Source: Shewanella amazonensis SB2B | GTDB taxonomy: Bacteria; Pseudomonadota; Gammaproteobacteria; Enterobacterales; Shewanellaceae | Direction of reading: 5' to 3' | Length of the DNA stretch: 64,000 nt | Assembly (NCBI RefSeq): GCF_000015245.1 | Contig: NC_008700.1 | Span: forward strand, 3,670,501-3,734,500 | Shown: piece by piece, positions 1 to 8,663 of the stretch | How positions within the stretch are numbered: position 1 is the first letter of the stretch | Layout: every line of letters begins with the position of its first letter | Translations under genes and position numbers: made by a program | The notes under the pieces: model-generated | Database searches by the model: none | The model's input: only the letters and a program-made list of their open reading frames with translations | What the model was told of the DNA's origin: nothing

Positions 1-209
1 ATGACAGGCAACTGAACGCCGTGCGATTGCCCAATGCTTATACGCTCTACCTCCACCGGGCACCAACTTGGGGCAATTTGCCCCCAAATCAGGCAAATCC
101 ACCCTCGATGCTGACATAAATAAATCATAAATATTTGATATTAATACCATTAGCAAATTGACATCAAAGTTGCATACCTCTTTGTGGGTGTTGAATAAAG
201 GAGTCGAAC

Positions 210-329
210 ATGAAGTACCTGACATCTGTATTTAACCACTTGAAATCAGAGTGGCACTACATTGGGTCTGCTGGCGTCAGTCAGTGGGAATTAGGACGAG
301 AGGTCAAATTCAGGAGGACAGGGTTATGA
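210..329 (+). CDS. 39-aa microprotein coupled to downstream HTH gene
   Basis: A short ORF beginning MKYLTSVFNH and ending FRRTGL. It has a near-ideal ribosome binding site (AAAGGAG, 6 nt before ATG 210). Its stop overlaps the ATG of the next gene in an ATGA arrangement, so the two are probably translated together. It has no signal peptide or clear membrane segment; it is amphipathic and rich in Trp, Lys and Arg. I do not recognise a family. It could be a leader ORF that controls translation of the HTH protein or a real small protein. The strong RBS and exact coupling are seen directly; function is unknown. Confidence 0.55.
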   Translation: MKYLTSVFNHLKSEWHYIGSAGVSQWELGREVKFRRTGL

Positions 330-577
330 TCATGTCCGCCACATACGAGACCCGGCGTCAGGAAGCCGTTATGGCCGTACTCGAAGGTGGCCGTTTGCCA
401 TCTGAAGTCGCCAGGGATCACGGGATTGCCAGCAAGACCCTGCTCAAATGGATCCGGGAGTCCCATCAATCCCGCAGTAGCCGTCGCTGCAAGCTCGAGC
501 AGGAAATAGAAGCTCTTGAGATGAAATTGTCCGGACTGCGACAGGAAATCTCCAAACTACAAACGTTCAACGCTTGA
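326..577 (+). CDS. Transposase OrfA-like helix-turn-helix protein (83 aa)
   Basis: The protein starts MIMSATYETRR; a second in-frame ATG two codons later is an alternative. Residues about 10-50 form a helix-turn-helix of the IS3/IS66 OrfA kind (GGRLPSEVARDHGIASKTLLKWI), followed by a basic stretch and a C-terminal coiled coil (LEQEIEALEMKLSGLRQEI). That matches the layout of IS3-family OrfA. No OrfB integrase (DDE) follows and no inverted repeats were seen, so this is either an IS remnant or a domesticated DNA-binding protein. An AGGAGG motif lies 8 nt upstream of the start, inside the preceding ORF, with which it overlaps. DNA binding is inferred from the fold; the target is unknown. Confidence 0.7.
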   Translation: MIMSATYETRRQEAVMAVLEGGRLPSEVARDHGIASKTLLKWIRESHQSRSSRRCKLEQEIEALEMKLSGLRQEISKLQTFNA

Positions 578-895
578 TTGATCTGTCTAAACCCACTGAG
601 CGGTGAGGCAAGATAGCACCTCCGCGCCGTGTCAATCAGAGCAATCATCGCCCCGATTCCGTCGAGTCGGGGTTATCTTTTCTCACCCCGGCCAGTTCTT
701 ACACAGGTTTGCCGTGCTTCAGCCGGGTATTTCACTAACCTTGGTTCAACCCACCAGTCTTACGCCCGCCAGTACCACATCAGACGATTAAACCTGCAGT
801 CCTTTCACCTGCAACGCCTTTGGGGTAACGCGTTACTGCAACCGCTGTGGGTGAACTACACTCAATGAGACTGGCGCGGGCACGCCCCGCGATAC
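578..895. other. Non-coding gap with weak hairpins
   Basis: No convincing gene. A CCCCGA/TCGGGG stem (651-656 with 667-672) followed by a T-rich run could be a weak terminator for the HTH gene. A perfect 12-bp palindrome, GTAACGCGTTAC, lies at 825-836 about 60 bp before the next gene and could be an operator. Neither is certain. Confidence 0.35.
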
Positions 896-2812
896 ATGAC
901 TTCAACACCATCAGGGATAAACACACTGCCAATGCCACAGATAAATACCAAAACCATCAGTGTGCCCGATGCCATGCTGTGCGGCTGGCAGGAGATTGTT
1001 GATTTGGTGGCTGATATCACCGAATGCCCTTCCGCGCTTATCATGCGTATCCATGAAGACGACATTGAGGTATTCGCCAGCAGCCGCTCGGCAGGCAATC
1101 CCTATGTTCCCCACGCCCGGGACGCATTGGGTCACGGCCTTTATTGCGAAACCGTGATCCGTGAGCGGCAGCAACTGGAGGTGCCCAACGCCCTCAAAGA
1201 CCCCGAATGGGCCAATAACCCGGATATCAAACTGGGGATGATTTGCTACTGTGGCCTGCCTATCTTCTGGCCCGATAACACCCCCTTCGGCACCATCTGC
1301 ATCCTGGACAACAAAGAAAGACACTTCAACGACAGGGTTCACGCTCTGCTGGGGCGCTTCCAATCTGCCCTGGAAGGACATTTGCAGATCCTTTACCACA
1401 AGTCCGAGTTGAAAGTGCTTAATGAGGAGCTGGAGCATAAGGTGCAGGAGCGCACCCAGCGGCTTGCCGAGCTAAGCGCCCGATTGCTCAAAGAGATTGA
1501 ACAGCGCACCGCCGCCGAAGGACATTTGGAGTTTCACCGTACCTTTGACCCCTTAACCCATTTGCCCAATCGTGCAACCCTCACCGAAAGGCTGCAAACG
1601 TTGCTGCCGAAACTGAAAAAAGATGAACACCTGACACTTATCTACTTTGGGCTGCGCAATTTCAAATCGGTCAACGACAGCTACGGCTACCTCACCGGCG
1701 ACTCAATTCTGGTGAGTCTGAGTCAACGACTGAGCCTTAAGCTGCCCGACAACTGGCTGCTGGCACGTATCGCAGGGTCGGAGTTTGTTCTGGCAGCACT
1801 GCACAACGCCAGCACAGAGATGACAGAGCAGGTCATTGCACGGGTACTGAGCGACTGCTCAGTACCTTTCACCGTGAACACCAACAGCATTACGGTCCAA
1901 ACCAACCTGGGTGTGGCCATTGCGCCGGTGGACGCCACCGACTCGGTCAGCCTGCTGCAACGCGCCAGTGCTGCCATGAGCATTGCCAAAAAAGAAGGCG
2001 CTGTGGTGTCTTTTTTCGGTCAGGAAACCCAAAAAGCGGCCCACGAGCGATTGCTGCTGGAGTCACATCTGCTGGATGCGCTGCATCAGGGCGAACTCGC
2101 GGTGTATTTTCAGCCTCTGGTGTCCGTTCGGGATAAGAAGCGCCTGGTTGGCGCCGAAGCACTGCTGCGCTGGCACAGCCCTGAACTGGGGAATGTTGGC
2201 CCGGACCGCTTTATTCCACTGGCCGAAAGTAATGGGCAAATTATTGAAATAGGTAACTTTGTTCTGCACGAGGCGATGAAACATGCCGCCCACTGGTGCA
2301 AGCGGAGCAATAATCCCTTCAAGATAGCCATCAATATTTCACCGCTGCAGTTTCGTGAGCGACAGTTTGTCGAGCATATCGAAGATCTGCTCGATTTGTA
2401 TGAATTGCCCCCCGGCACGTTGGAGCTTGAAATCACTGAAGGCATTTTGCTGCAGGATGAACACCATGCCAGGGCAAGTCTGGCGCGACTGCGTCATCTG
2501 GGGGTGCAGATATCTCTGGATGACTTTGGCACCGGCTATTCATCACTGAGCTATCTGCAAAAGTATGCCTTCGATACTCTGAAAATCGATCGCAGCTTTA
2601 TCAGTAATCTTGAGTTCAACGAACAAAATCGTGAGCTGACCCGGGCCATTATTGCCATGGCGCACAAGCTGAAGCTAAACGTGGTTGCTGAAGGGGTTGA
2701 GAATGCCTTTCAGGAGGCCTTTATCCAGGCCGAGGAATGTGATTTTGCCCAGGGCTATCTGTATGGTAAGGCCATACCCGCAGAGAAGTTTGCGGAAAAG
2801 TTCACCCATTAA
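896..2812 (+). CDS. GAF-GGDEF-EAL c-di-GMP phosphodiesterase (638 aa)
   Basis: A soluble protein with an N-terminal GAF-type sensor (about residues 20-165), a coiled-coil linker (165-205), a GGDEF domain (215-375) and an EAL domain (385-635). The GGDEF signature is degenerate: the active-site loop reads RIAGSEF (about residue 291), so cyclase activity is unlikely. The EAL domain looks active, with GAEALLRW (about 418), EITEG, DDFGTGYSSLSYL, KIDRSFI, AEGVE and QGYLYGK all present. It should hydrolyse cyclic di-GMP, with the dead GGDEF perhaps acting as a GTP-sensing regulator, as known for such tandem proteins. There is no TM segment. The start is uncertain: ATG 896 has no strong RBS and ATG 932 is possible. 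It ends 18 bp from a convergent gene. Confidence 0.9.
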   Translation: MTSTPSGINTLPMPQINTKTISVPDAMLCGWQEIVDLVADITECPSALIMRIHEDDIEVFASSRSAGNPYVPHARDALGHGLYCETVIRERQQLEVPNALKDPEWANNPDIKLGMICYCGLPIFWPDNTPFGTICILDNKERHFNDRVHALLGRFQSALEGHLQILYHKSELKVLNEELEHKVQERTQRLAELSARLLKEIEQRTAAEGHLEFHRTFDPLTHLPNRATLTERLQTLLPKLKKDEHLTLIYFGLRNFKSVNDSYGYLTGDSILVSLSQRLSLKLPDNWLLARIAGSEFVLAALHNASTEMTEQVIARVLSDCSVPFTVNTNSITVQTNLGVAIAPVDATDSVSLLQRASAAMSIAKKEGAVVSFFGQETQKAAHERLLLESHLLDALHQGELAVYFQPLVSVRDKKRLVGAEALLRWHSPELGNVGPDRFIPLAESNGQIIEIGNFVLHEAMKHAAHWCKRSNNPFKIAINISPLQFRERQFVEHIEDLLDLYELPPGTLELEITEGILLQDEHHARASLARLRHLGVQISLDDFGTGYSSLSYLQKYAFDTLKIDRSFISNLEFNEQNRELTRAIIAMAHKLKLNVVAEGVENAFQEAFIQAEECDFAQGYLYGKAIPAEKFAEKFTH

Positions 2813-2830
2813 TGTCGCAGTGTTCCCCCG

Positions 2831-3523
2831 TTACAGTCCCTTCCAGGCCCGGGTCATGTGCCTGCGTCCCATAGGGCCTGGGTAACTCTCGACCCTGAAC
2901 CCTGCCGCTTTCAAATCCCGCTTGAACTGACCATTGGCACAGTAGCTGACCAAAAGGCCCTCGGGTGCCAGTGCATTAAACAGCTTGGTGAAGTTTTCAG
3001 CCGCCCACAGTTCGGGTTGCTTCGCGGGGGCGAAGGCATCGAAATAAATCAGATCAAAGCGTTCGGGAGAAAATACCTGCTCCTCAAGCCTGCCCTGAAT
3101 TTTATGAAGTGTGCTTCCCTGTAATGCCACGTCCTGCCCCCACGGGGCCCGATGCAGCTCGCGGAAGCATTTGGCAAGGGTATCGCGATCACCATAGCCG
3201 CCCAGCTCAGCCAGACAGTCCACATAATTCAGTGCCGAGACAATTTCATCATTCAGGGGGAAGGGCTCCAGGGTCGTGAGATGGATATCCAGGCCCATCG
3301 CACAGGCCTTTTGCCGGGTCAGGAGCACATTCAGCCCGGTACCAAAACCCACTTCAAGGATTCTCAGCGAGGGCTTTAGTGCGGCCATCGGTATCAGACC
3401 CGCATCTATGTAAACATACACAGACTCGGTCAGCGCCCCTTTGAAAACATGATAGCTTTCATCCAGTACGCTGTTGACCAGGGTGTGAGAGCCGTCTCCA
3501 GTGAGTGCTAACGTGATATTCAT
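2831..3523 (-). CDS. mnmD: MnmD-like tRNA U34 methyltransferase (DUF752)
   Basis: A 230-aa class I SAM-dependent methyltransferase. The SAM-binding loop is LEVGFGTGLN (about residue 65), and the family motif FDLIYFDAFAPAKQPELW (about residue 160) matches the methyltransferase half of MnmC. That domain methylates the wobble uridine intermediate nm5s2U34 to mnm5s2U34 in tRNA. Unlike the classic bifunctional MnmC there is no fused FAD-dependent oxidase, so this is the stand-alone form called MnmD, or an MnmD paralogue in a genome that also has MnmC. It is convergent with the GGDEF/EAL gene and probably monocistronic. The family is certain; the exact tRNA substrate is inferred. Confidence 0.85.
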   Translation of the reverse strand: MNITLALTGDGSHTLVNSVLDESYHVFKGALTESVYVYIDAGLIPMAALKPSLRILEVGFGTGLNVLLTRQKACAMGLDIHLTTLEPFPLNDEIVSALNYVDCLAELGGYGDRDTLAKCFRELHRAPWGQDVALQGSTLHKIQGRLEEQVFSPERFDLIYFDAFAPAKQPELWAAENFTKLFNALAPEGLLVSYCANGQFKRDLKAAGFRVESYPGPMGRRHMTRAWKGL

Positions 3524-3608
3524 GGAAAGGAATACTGGGTTATTGACGATAAAAACCAGGGGATTTTAGGCAATCGCGCCACCAATTTCCATGGCGTAAT
3601 GGCTGAAA

Positions 3609-4148
3609 TCAGAGGCTACGCAAGTGGCTTTGCAGCTGGAAACACAGCTCAACATACAAAATAGCCTCGGCCTTTCCCACCTGGAAATCCCGGGCATGGG
3701 CAACCTTGTTTCGCAGCCTGCGCAGTTCGGTAAAAAGCTTGCCCTTGGCAGTGTCGAGCCTTTGCCCCATCACCAACAGTTCGCCCATGTGTTTGTACGG
3801 CGTATCCGGGCTAAGCGACAGGTCAGGATTATCACGACGCAGCAAGGTCTCGGCAGCATCTTCCACTTCAGCCCATGCGCCCAAAATCGCTGAATTGGGC
3901 AGATTTTCCACGGCGGCAATCAACTGCGCCTTGCGGTCAGACACCAGTTCGGGGAATGCCTGGCGCGCATCACGGCTGGCGACTTTGAGTTCTTCACCAA
4001 ACTCCATTTCGAAGTCTTTGTACTTGAGTTTGCGCGCCTGGGGGAGCAGGGCAACCAGCGGTGCTCTGAGTAAGGCGCAGAGGATAAGCACTATCATTGG
4101 CCAGATAAGAGTATCCAGCAGTGACAGGGTAAATTGCATCCAGTTCAA
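3609..4148 (-). CDS. Membrane-anchored protein with HEPN-like RNxxxH motif (179 aa)
   Basis: One N-terminal TM helix (about residues 12-32, LIWPMIVLILCALLRAPLV) is followed by a charged cytoplasmic region rich in alpha helix. Near the C-terminus LRRLRNKVAHA (about 146-156) carries an R-x4-H motif like that of HEPN and DUF4145 domains, many of which are RNases in toxin or defence systems. The homology is weak by eye, so RNase activity is only a suggestion. The start is TTG 4148 with GGAG seven nt upstream; ATG 4139 is the alternative. The gene lies between the MnmD and YcaQ genes on the same strand with gaps of 85 and 155 bp and no obvious functional link. Confidence 0.7.
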   Translation of the reverse strand: MNWMQFTLSLLDTLIWPMIVLILCALLRAPLVALLPQARKLKYKDFEMEFGEELKVASRDARQAFPELVSDRKAQLIAAVENLPNSAILGAWAEVEDAAETLLRRDNPDLSLSPDTPYKHMGELLVMGQRLDTAKGKLFTELRRLRNKVAHARDFQVGKAEAILYVELCFQLQSHLRSL

Positions 4149-4303
4149 GGGGGCTCTCCATGCAGGTGTTCAGGGCGCTGGCGATAACGGCCAATATGCC
4201 CTTGGGACGCGCAACATGATGCCAGCGACGGCTCCCGGCTGCAAAGGCCTTATGCAAAGCTAAGTTAAAAGCACTTTTAAAAGCTAAGGTAAAAGCTCTT
4301 GGG

Positions 4304-5488
4304 TCAGATCCACACCTGACGGGCATAATGGCGTTTTAGCTGCTTATCGCTGGCGGCTTCCAGTTTCCAGCGGGCCAGGCCGTTGAAACGGCAAAACTCA
4401 GCCAATGCCTGCTCCATGGGCGCTAAAAAGGGCTGCAGCGACCCTGACTTATCATAGGCGGCATCCTCCAATGTCAGTCGCCTTAAGCGCAGCAATCCCT
4501 TCTCCCGGTCGGCCTTCACATCCACCCGTCCAACGAAGGTATCCCGCCAGAGAATGCCCAGACTGTAATAACCAAACCGCCGTTTGGGCTCGGGCACATA
4601 GACCTCTATCTGGTAATCAAAGTCGAACCACTGTTTCAGGCGATTTCGCTGAATAAGCAGGTTATCGAAGGGATTGAGCAACCAAACCCTTGAAGGCAGT
4701 GGCACAGGCGCAATATTGCGTCTGTAATATCTGGGTTTGCCGTCGCTGATAAAACTCGACAGTTCGCCGTTTTCGAGCATGTCGGCAATGACTCTTTTCA
4801 CGAGCGGCTTCACATTGCGGCGCAAATAGCAGATTTCGGCCAGGCTGCCATGGCCATGGGCACGCAAAAAGCTCTGCACCAGATAACGACCGTATTCATC
4901 GTCGCTGGGCACCCTGTCATCCACGCCCCTGGGCAGCACCCGTTCCGTCAAGTCGTAGACCTTTTGAAACCCGTCACGGCGAGCCACCATCAGATCGCCT
5001 TCCATAAAAAGCTGTTCAAGTGCTTTCTTGGCAGGCTTCCAGTCCCACCAGGCACCGGCCTTACCCGGCGGCGCTTCAAAGTCCGATGCCTTTAGCGGCC
5101 CTTCGGCCCGAATCCGGCTGAGTACTTCGCGCATTTCCCGGCTGTCACGCTCGAACCAGTGGCGCTCACCGTTTCGAAGTGCCAGCTTCCTTGGCAGACT
5201 GAACCTGTAGTCACGCATGGGCAGATACGCCGCCGCATGGGACCAGTATTCAAATATGGACTTGTCGGCAACGGCTCCAGCCAGTGCCTCGGGGCGAAAA
5301 TCGGCCAGACGGCTGTGAAGCACATGGTCATGAGCCCGGGCAGCTACCTGGATAGAATCAATCTGCACATACCCCAGGCGGGCAATGCACTCGGTCACAT
5401 CCCCTGGCGCATCAATCAGCCCCTGTGCGGCAATATTGATGGCGCGCCACTCGTCGGCTGAAAAGGGAGAAACGTTTTTGTTGGTCAT
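4304..5488 (-). CDS. ycaQ: YcaQ/AlkX-family winged-helix DNA glycosylase
   Basis: A 394-aa member of the HTH_42/DUF1006 family (COG3214), the length expected for YcaQ. Family features visible are the N-terminal LGYVQIDSIQVAARAHDHVL segment, which carries the Q-x-D catalytic motif (QID) known from E. coli YcaQ (also called AlkX), the aromatic-rich FEYWSHAAAYLP segment and the C-terminal winged-helix region (LWRDTFVGRVDVKADR). YcaQ removes alkylated bases and unhooks interstrand crosslinks such as those made by nitrogen mustards. The QxD form distinguishes it from the AlkZ type, which has QxQ. The gene appears to stand alone. No regulator site is obvious. Confidence 0.88.
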   Translation of the reverse strand: MTNKNVSPFSADEWRAINIAAQGLIDAPGDVTECIARLGYVQIDSIQVAARAHDHVLHSRLADFRPEALAGAVADKSIFEYWSHAAAYLPMRDYRFSLPRKLALRNGERHWFERDSREMREVLSRIRAEGPLKASDFEAPPGKAGAWWDWKPAKKALEQLFMEGDLMVARRDGFQKVYDLTERVLPRGVDDRVPSDDEYGRYLVQSFLRAHGHGSLAEICYLRRNVKPLVKRVIADMLENGELSSFISDGKPRYYRRNIAPVPLPSRVWLLNPFDNLLIQRNRLKQWFDFDYQIEVYVPEPKRRFGYYSLGILWRDTFVGRVDVKADREKGLLRLRRLTLEDAAYDKSGSLQPFLAPMEQALAEFCRFNGLARWKLEAASDKQLKRHYARQVWI

Positions 5489-5629
5489 GGCGCTGGCTAT
5501 GGGGCTGGCAATAGGGCAGAGATGAACCCATCTTGCCGACGAATGCAGGCCTTCGCAAGGGGAGCTATCTGGGTATCAGCATACCCGGGGTCTCAACGCA
5601 AAAGGCGCCACCCGGTATAAAACCTTGCA

Positions 5630-6397
5630 TCATACCGAAGGTGGCTCAGGGCGATTGAGGATTTGCCTGAGTTTGGTTTTCACCGAGCGCCAGTGGGTCA
5701 TGGGCACGGTGGGAGACTCGGCCAGCACCCGGTCCAAATCTATCTCTGCCAGACTGACCTCGCCGCCGTGTGCCAGCATTACCCGCGCAGGTGCCAGACA
5801 CTTGAGCTTCATCAGGGAGCTCTTGTAACGGTTGGGATAAAACAGCGGAAAAGGTGGAATGAACCTGCCTTTCACCTTCACCAGCAGATCGGCCACATAG
5901 GCACAGCCTTCTTCTTCATGAAGCAACACCAGATCCCGATCAGTATGGCCGGGGCAATGAAACACCCGCCACTCGGGAAACTCAGGCAGACGGCTATCGT
6001 CTCCCAGCAAGATATCGGCTCTGAGTTTACGGGAATACCATAGCCAACGCATCGGCTTGCCAAGCCGCTTGGCAACCCAGGCAGCGAGCGCCATATCGGT
6101 GAGGTGCATAGCCATACCATCCAGCCCCCGGTACCAGTGGCCGGGTACGTCGGCGGCAACAATACGGGCACCGGTTTTAGCCCGCAGGGCATGGGCGCCA
6201 CCGGCATGATCCGGATGCATATGGGTCACCACCACCAGCTTAAGTTCAGCCAGGGAACGTTTGAGCTTGTGGCGAATAAAATGGCACACCAGGGCAACAT
6301 CGGCACGGCAACAGCCATCCAGCAGCACCAGCCCCTGGGGGTGCTCGGCAAGATAGATGGTCTGGATATGGCCCTTGAGGCGATGAAGCTTGTACAT
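5630..6397 (-). CDS. Metallo-beta-lactamase-fold hydrolase (255 aa)
   Basis: The zinc-binding signature THMHPDHAGG (about residue 60) follows an N-terminal beta-rich stretch typical of the fold, with VFHCPGHTDRDLVLLHEE and a late LAHGG giving the remaining His/Asp ligands. The fold is shared by glyoxalase II, lactonases and RNA-processing enzymes, so the substrate cannot be named. I chose ATG 6397 because AGGGA lies 6 nt upstream; the in-frame ATG at 6415 has no RBS. There is no signal peptide, so it is cytoplasmic. It is transcribed away from the cold-shock-domain gene. Confidence 0.85.
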   Translation of the reverse strand: MYKLHRLKGHIQTIYLAEHPQGLVLLDGCCRADVALVCHFIRHKLKRSLAELKLVVVTHMHPDHAGGAHALRAKTGARIVAADVPGHWYRGLDGMAMHLTDMALAAWVAKRLGKPMRWLWYSRKLRADILLGDDSRLPEFPEWRVFHCPGHTDRDLVLLHEEEGCAYVADLLVKVKGRFIPPFPLFYPNRYKSSLMKLKCLAPARVMLAHGGEVSLAEIDLDRVLAESPTVPMTHWRSVKTKLRQILNRPEPPSV

Positions 6398-6721
6398 AAT
6401 CGTTCCCTGAATCATGGAAAGATGATTATGGCCAAACTCATCAGACCACTCAAGTCTACTCAGGGCGTGGGAAGCTGCTTCTTTAGTCGAAGCTCCTCTC
6501 TCTCTGTGCCAACATTCATACAGGGATTTGTTTTTCGGCTAACTCCACCTATGCCATAACGGTGTCTGAGCACTGGCGATAACGCTTGTCTCCCCCCAGT
6601 CCGAACGATAAAGTAAGCGGCACAGCACAGCCCTCAAGACACACCATAGTATTTACCCAGTGCATTCAGGGATGGCGGGTGAATGGCCCGAATCGCTCAC
6701 ACGCATTAACAGGGAAGCAAA
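6398..6721. other. Divergent intergenic region
   Basis: A 324-bp gap between divergently read genes. It must hold promoters for the hydrolase (minus) and the cold-shock-domain gene (plus), but no convincing -35/-10 pair could be picked by eye. The plus gene has a good RBS (AGGGA, 6 nt before ATG 6722). Confidence 0.4.
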
Positions 6722-7282
6722 ATGCAACGCGGCAAATTAATCAGATGGAACGATGAACGAGGTTTTGGTTTTATCAAACCAGAGCAGGACGGCGCTGACG
6801 ATGTGTTTATTCACATCTCGTCACTGAAACAGATGAGTCGGGCGCCACGTATTGGCGACATCATAGTGTTTCAATTGCAAACCTCATCAGACGGCAAACA
6901 GCAAGCCGGTCTTGCCCGTATCGAAGGGGTGGCTATCAAACCCGGCTCACCAATCAAAGCCCGCAAAACCTCAACGACATTTCCATTGGGTAAACTGCTG
7001 AAGGGCATGGTACTGATAGCCTTGATAGCCTTTGCGGTGCCTAAATTAGCCCCGCTGGTGGAAGGCTTTATCTCTAAGGATACCCGCTATTCAGTGCCAC
7101 CCATGGAGAGCGAGACCATAGTGCCATACCCAGAACCAGTATTTCGCTGCGAAGGTAAAACCTATTGCAGTGAAATGCGCTCCTGTGCCGAAGCCACCTT
7201 CTATCAAAACAATTGTCCGGGCACGAAAATGGACGGTGACAACGACGGCATCCCCTGTGAATCCCAATGGTGTGGTCACTGA
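6722..7282 (+). CDS. Cold-shock domain - TM - Excalibur fusion protein (186 aa)
   Basis: Residues 1-70 are a cold-shock (OB-fold) domain with the RNP1-like GFGFIKPE and the RNP2-like DVFIHISSL motifs that bind single-stranded nucleic acid. A TM helix follows (about 93-115, LLKGMVLIALIAFAVPKLAPL). The C-terminal 45 residues carry an Excalibur-type calcium-binding motif with the hallmark DGDNDGIPCE and paired cysteines (YCSEM, CAEA, NNCPG, WCGH). The protein thus seems to place a nucleic-acid-binding domain in the cytoplasm and a Ca-binding, disulfide-bonded domain in the periplasm. The domains are clear; a joint role is unknown. It ends 7 bp inside the convergent next gene. Confidence 0.88.
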   Translation: MQRGKLIRWNDERGFGFIKPEQDGADDVFIHISSLKQMSRAPRIGDIIVFQLQTSSDGKQQAGLARIEGVAIKPGSPIKARKTSTTFPLGKLLKGMVLIALIAFAVPKLAPLVEGFISKDTRYSVPPMESETIVPYPEPVFRCEGKTYCSEMRSCAEATFYQNNCPGTKMDGDNDGIPCESQWCGH

Positions 7283-7521
7283 TGTTCACGGCCCCAAAGC
7301 GTCCGCCATGCCCACACAAGCAGGTGCAGCGCCAGCAGGCCAGTCCAGGCGAAACAAAATAGCAGCAGCGCCAGGGACGCCACACTGGTGATTTGCTCCG
7401 AAAAGAGCAGATACCAAAGCGGCCAGCCCAGAATGCAAAGCGCCGTCAGCATCAGCATGCAGCGCTTGCATCGGCCAATCTTCTGGCGAAAAACGGAAGA
7501 GTCACAATCATTGCAAGCCAT
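7276..7521 (-). CDS. DUF3624-like zinc-ribbon membrane protein (81 aa)
   Basis: It begins MACNDCDSSVFRQKIGRCKRC, a pair of CxxC motifs that should bind one zinc, then has two or three hydrophobic helices (LTALCILGWPLWYLLF, VASLALLLFCFAWTGLLALHLLVW). It resembles the DUF3624 family found in Shewanella and Vibrio; function is unknown. ATG 7521 is chosen over an upstream in-frame codon because GGAG lies 7 nt before it and the family begins at this Met. Its 3' end overlaps the convergent Excalibur gene by 7 bp. Confidence 0.75.
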   Translation of the reverse strand: MACNDCDSSVFRQKIGRCKRCMLMLTALCILGWPLWYLLFSEQITSVASLALLLFCFAWTGLLALHLLVWAWRTLWGREHQ

Positions 7522-7627
7522 GGGAAGACTCCAAAATACGCTGTAGAAAGCGATAAAAAACGGCAAAGCACCGCCGCAACCATGACCCGTGTTAAAGTGG
7601 GGCCAGATTCATTGCCAGCGTTTAAAC

Positions 7628-8278
7628 ATGACAGACTCCGCCCTGCTATACAGCTTTCGTCGCTGCCCCTACGCCATGCGCGCCCGTATGGCGCTGATAT
7701 TATGCCAATTGCCCGTCAGGGTAAGAGAGGTCGCCCTCAAAGATAAGCCCGCCGAGTTACTGGCACTCAATCCCAGGGGCACGGTCCCTGTATTGGTCAG
7801 CGGCGACACCCTGCTAACAGAAAGTCTCGATATTATGTTGTGGGCCACTGCGCAGTCCAGCCACCCTTATGCGTCCAGACTCAAACAGCAAGTCCCCGCA
7901 GCACTGGCCCTGATAACAGTGAACGACGAGGGCTTTAAACCCTGGCTCGACAAATACAAATACTTCGACCGCTATCCGCAATTCGACCAGAGCTACTACC
8001 GTGACAACGCCTGTGAATTTATTGCTGATCTCGATAACAGGCTGCGTCACAGCAGTATGTTGCTGGGTGAAGAGCCAAGCCTCGCGGACGTGGCAATTTT
8101 CCCCTTTGTGCGGCAGTTTGCCGGTGTCGAGCCGGGCTGGCTCGCGGCCCGGTACCCCAAGGTCGCGCGCTGGCTGGATAAGCACTTGGCATCAAAGGCA
8201 TTCTCAGCTTGTATGTACAAGTATCCCCTGTACCAGCAGCAGGGCAACACTCTGCCTTTGGTGCTGGCACAGGATTGA
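7628..8278 (+). CDS. Glutathione S-transferase family protein (216 aa)
   Basis: The N-terminal thioredoxin-fold domain begins ALLYSFRRCPYAMRARMAL, with a CPYAMRA motif like that of Grx-type or omega-class GSTs, and continues to the cis-proline segment GTVPVLV. An all-alpha C-terminal domain follows (SLADVAIFPFVRQFAGV, the usual GST N-capping-type motif region). It is likely a cytoplasmic glutathione-dependent transferase or reductase; the substrate is unknown. An in-frame GTG at 7589 exists, but ATG 7628 places the thioredoxin fold right at the N-terminus as in the family. Confidence 0.85.
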   Translation: MTDSALLYSFRRCPYAMRARMALILCQLPVRVREVALKDKPAELLALNPRGTVPVLVSGDTLLTESLDIMLWATAQSSHPYASRLKQQVPAALALITVNDEGFKPWLDKYKYFDRYPQFDQSYYRDNACEFIADLDNRLRHSSMLLGEEPSLADVAIFPFVRQFAGVEPGWLAARYPKVARWLDKHLASKAFSACMYKYPLYQQQGNTLPLVLAQD

Positions 8279-8368
8279 GTGGCGGTGTCACCGGCAGCAG
8301 CTGTAGCGGCGTTGCCATAGGCGAGTACATCAGGACAGGTAAAACAGACAGAGCAGATAAGAAGGCAG

Positions 8369-8656
8369 ATGAAAACCGAATTGGAAGCCGAGCTGAAAGC
8401 CACCCAAAAATCCATGGCAAAGCTGCAGCTAATTGGTGCTATTGGCAATATCATGCTGGGGCTTGGCCTCTACGGAATCTTTACCGGGGAGGCCGCGTTT
8501 CACGCATTTTTAAGTGACCCCTTACACTGCTATGTCCTGCTAAGCATTGGCGGCATGATTGCCCTCTGGGAAGGGCTGAAGATGATTCAACTGGCAAAAC
8601 GCAGGCAATCACTTAAGACGCAGATAAGGCAAATAACTGACCAGACCAAGGCTTAA
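8369..8656 (+). CDS. Small two-TM membrane protein (95 aa)
   Basis: Starts MKTELEAELKATQKSM, an amphipathic coiled-coil-like segment, then has two hydrophobic helices (about 21-40, IGAIGNIMLGLGLYGIFTG, and 52-70, CYVLLSIGGMIALWEGLKMI) and a basic C-terminal tail. An AAGAAGG motif precedes the ATG. I do not recognise the family. It lies 90 bp after the GST gene on the same strand and ends 7 bp from a convergent gene; co-transcription with the GST is plausible. Confidence 0.7.
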   Translation: MKTELEAELKATQKSMAKLQLIGAIGNIMLGLGLYGIFTGEAAFHAFLSDPLHCYVLLSIGGMIALWEGLKMIQLAKRRQSLKTQIRQITDQTKA

Positions 8657-8663
8657 GCAAGGA

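Noticed and set aside
743..760. tRNA T-loop
   Set aside because: GGTTCAACCC is found, but there are no matching acceptor or anticodon stems around it.
3994..4326. Minus-strand ORF overlapping the HEPN-like and YcaQ genes
   Set aside because: It is a frame shadow of the HEPN-like gene 5' end and leader, with no conserved feature.
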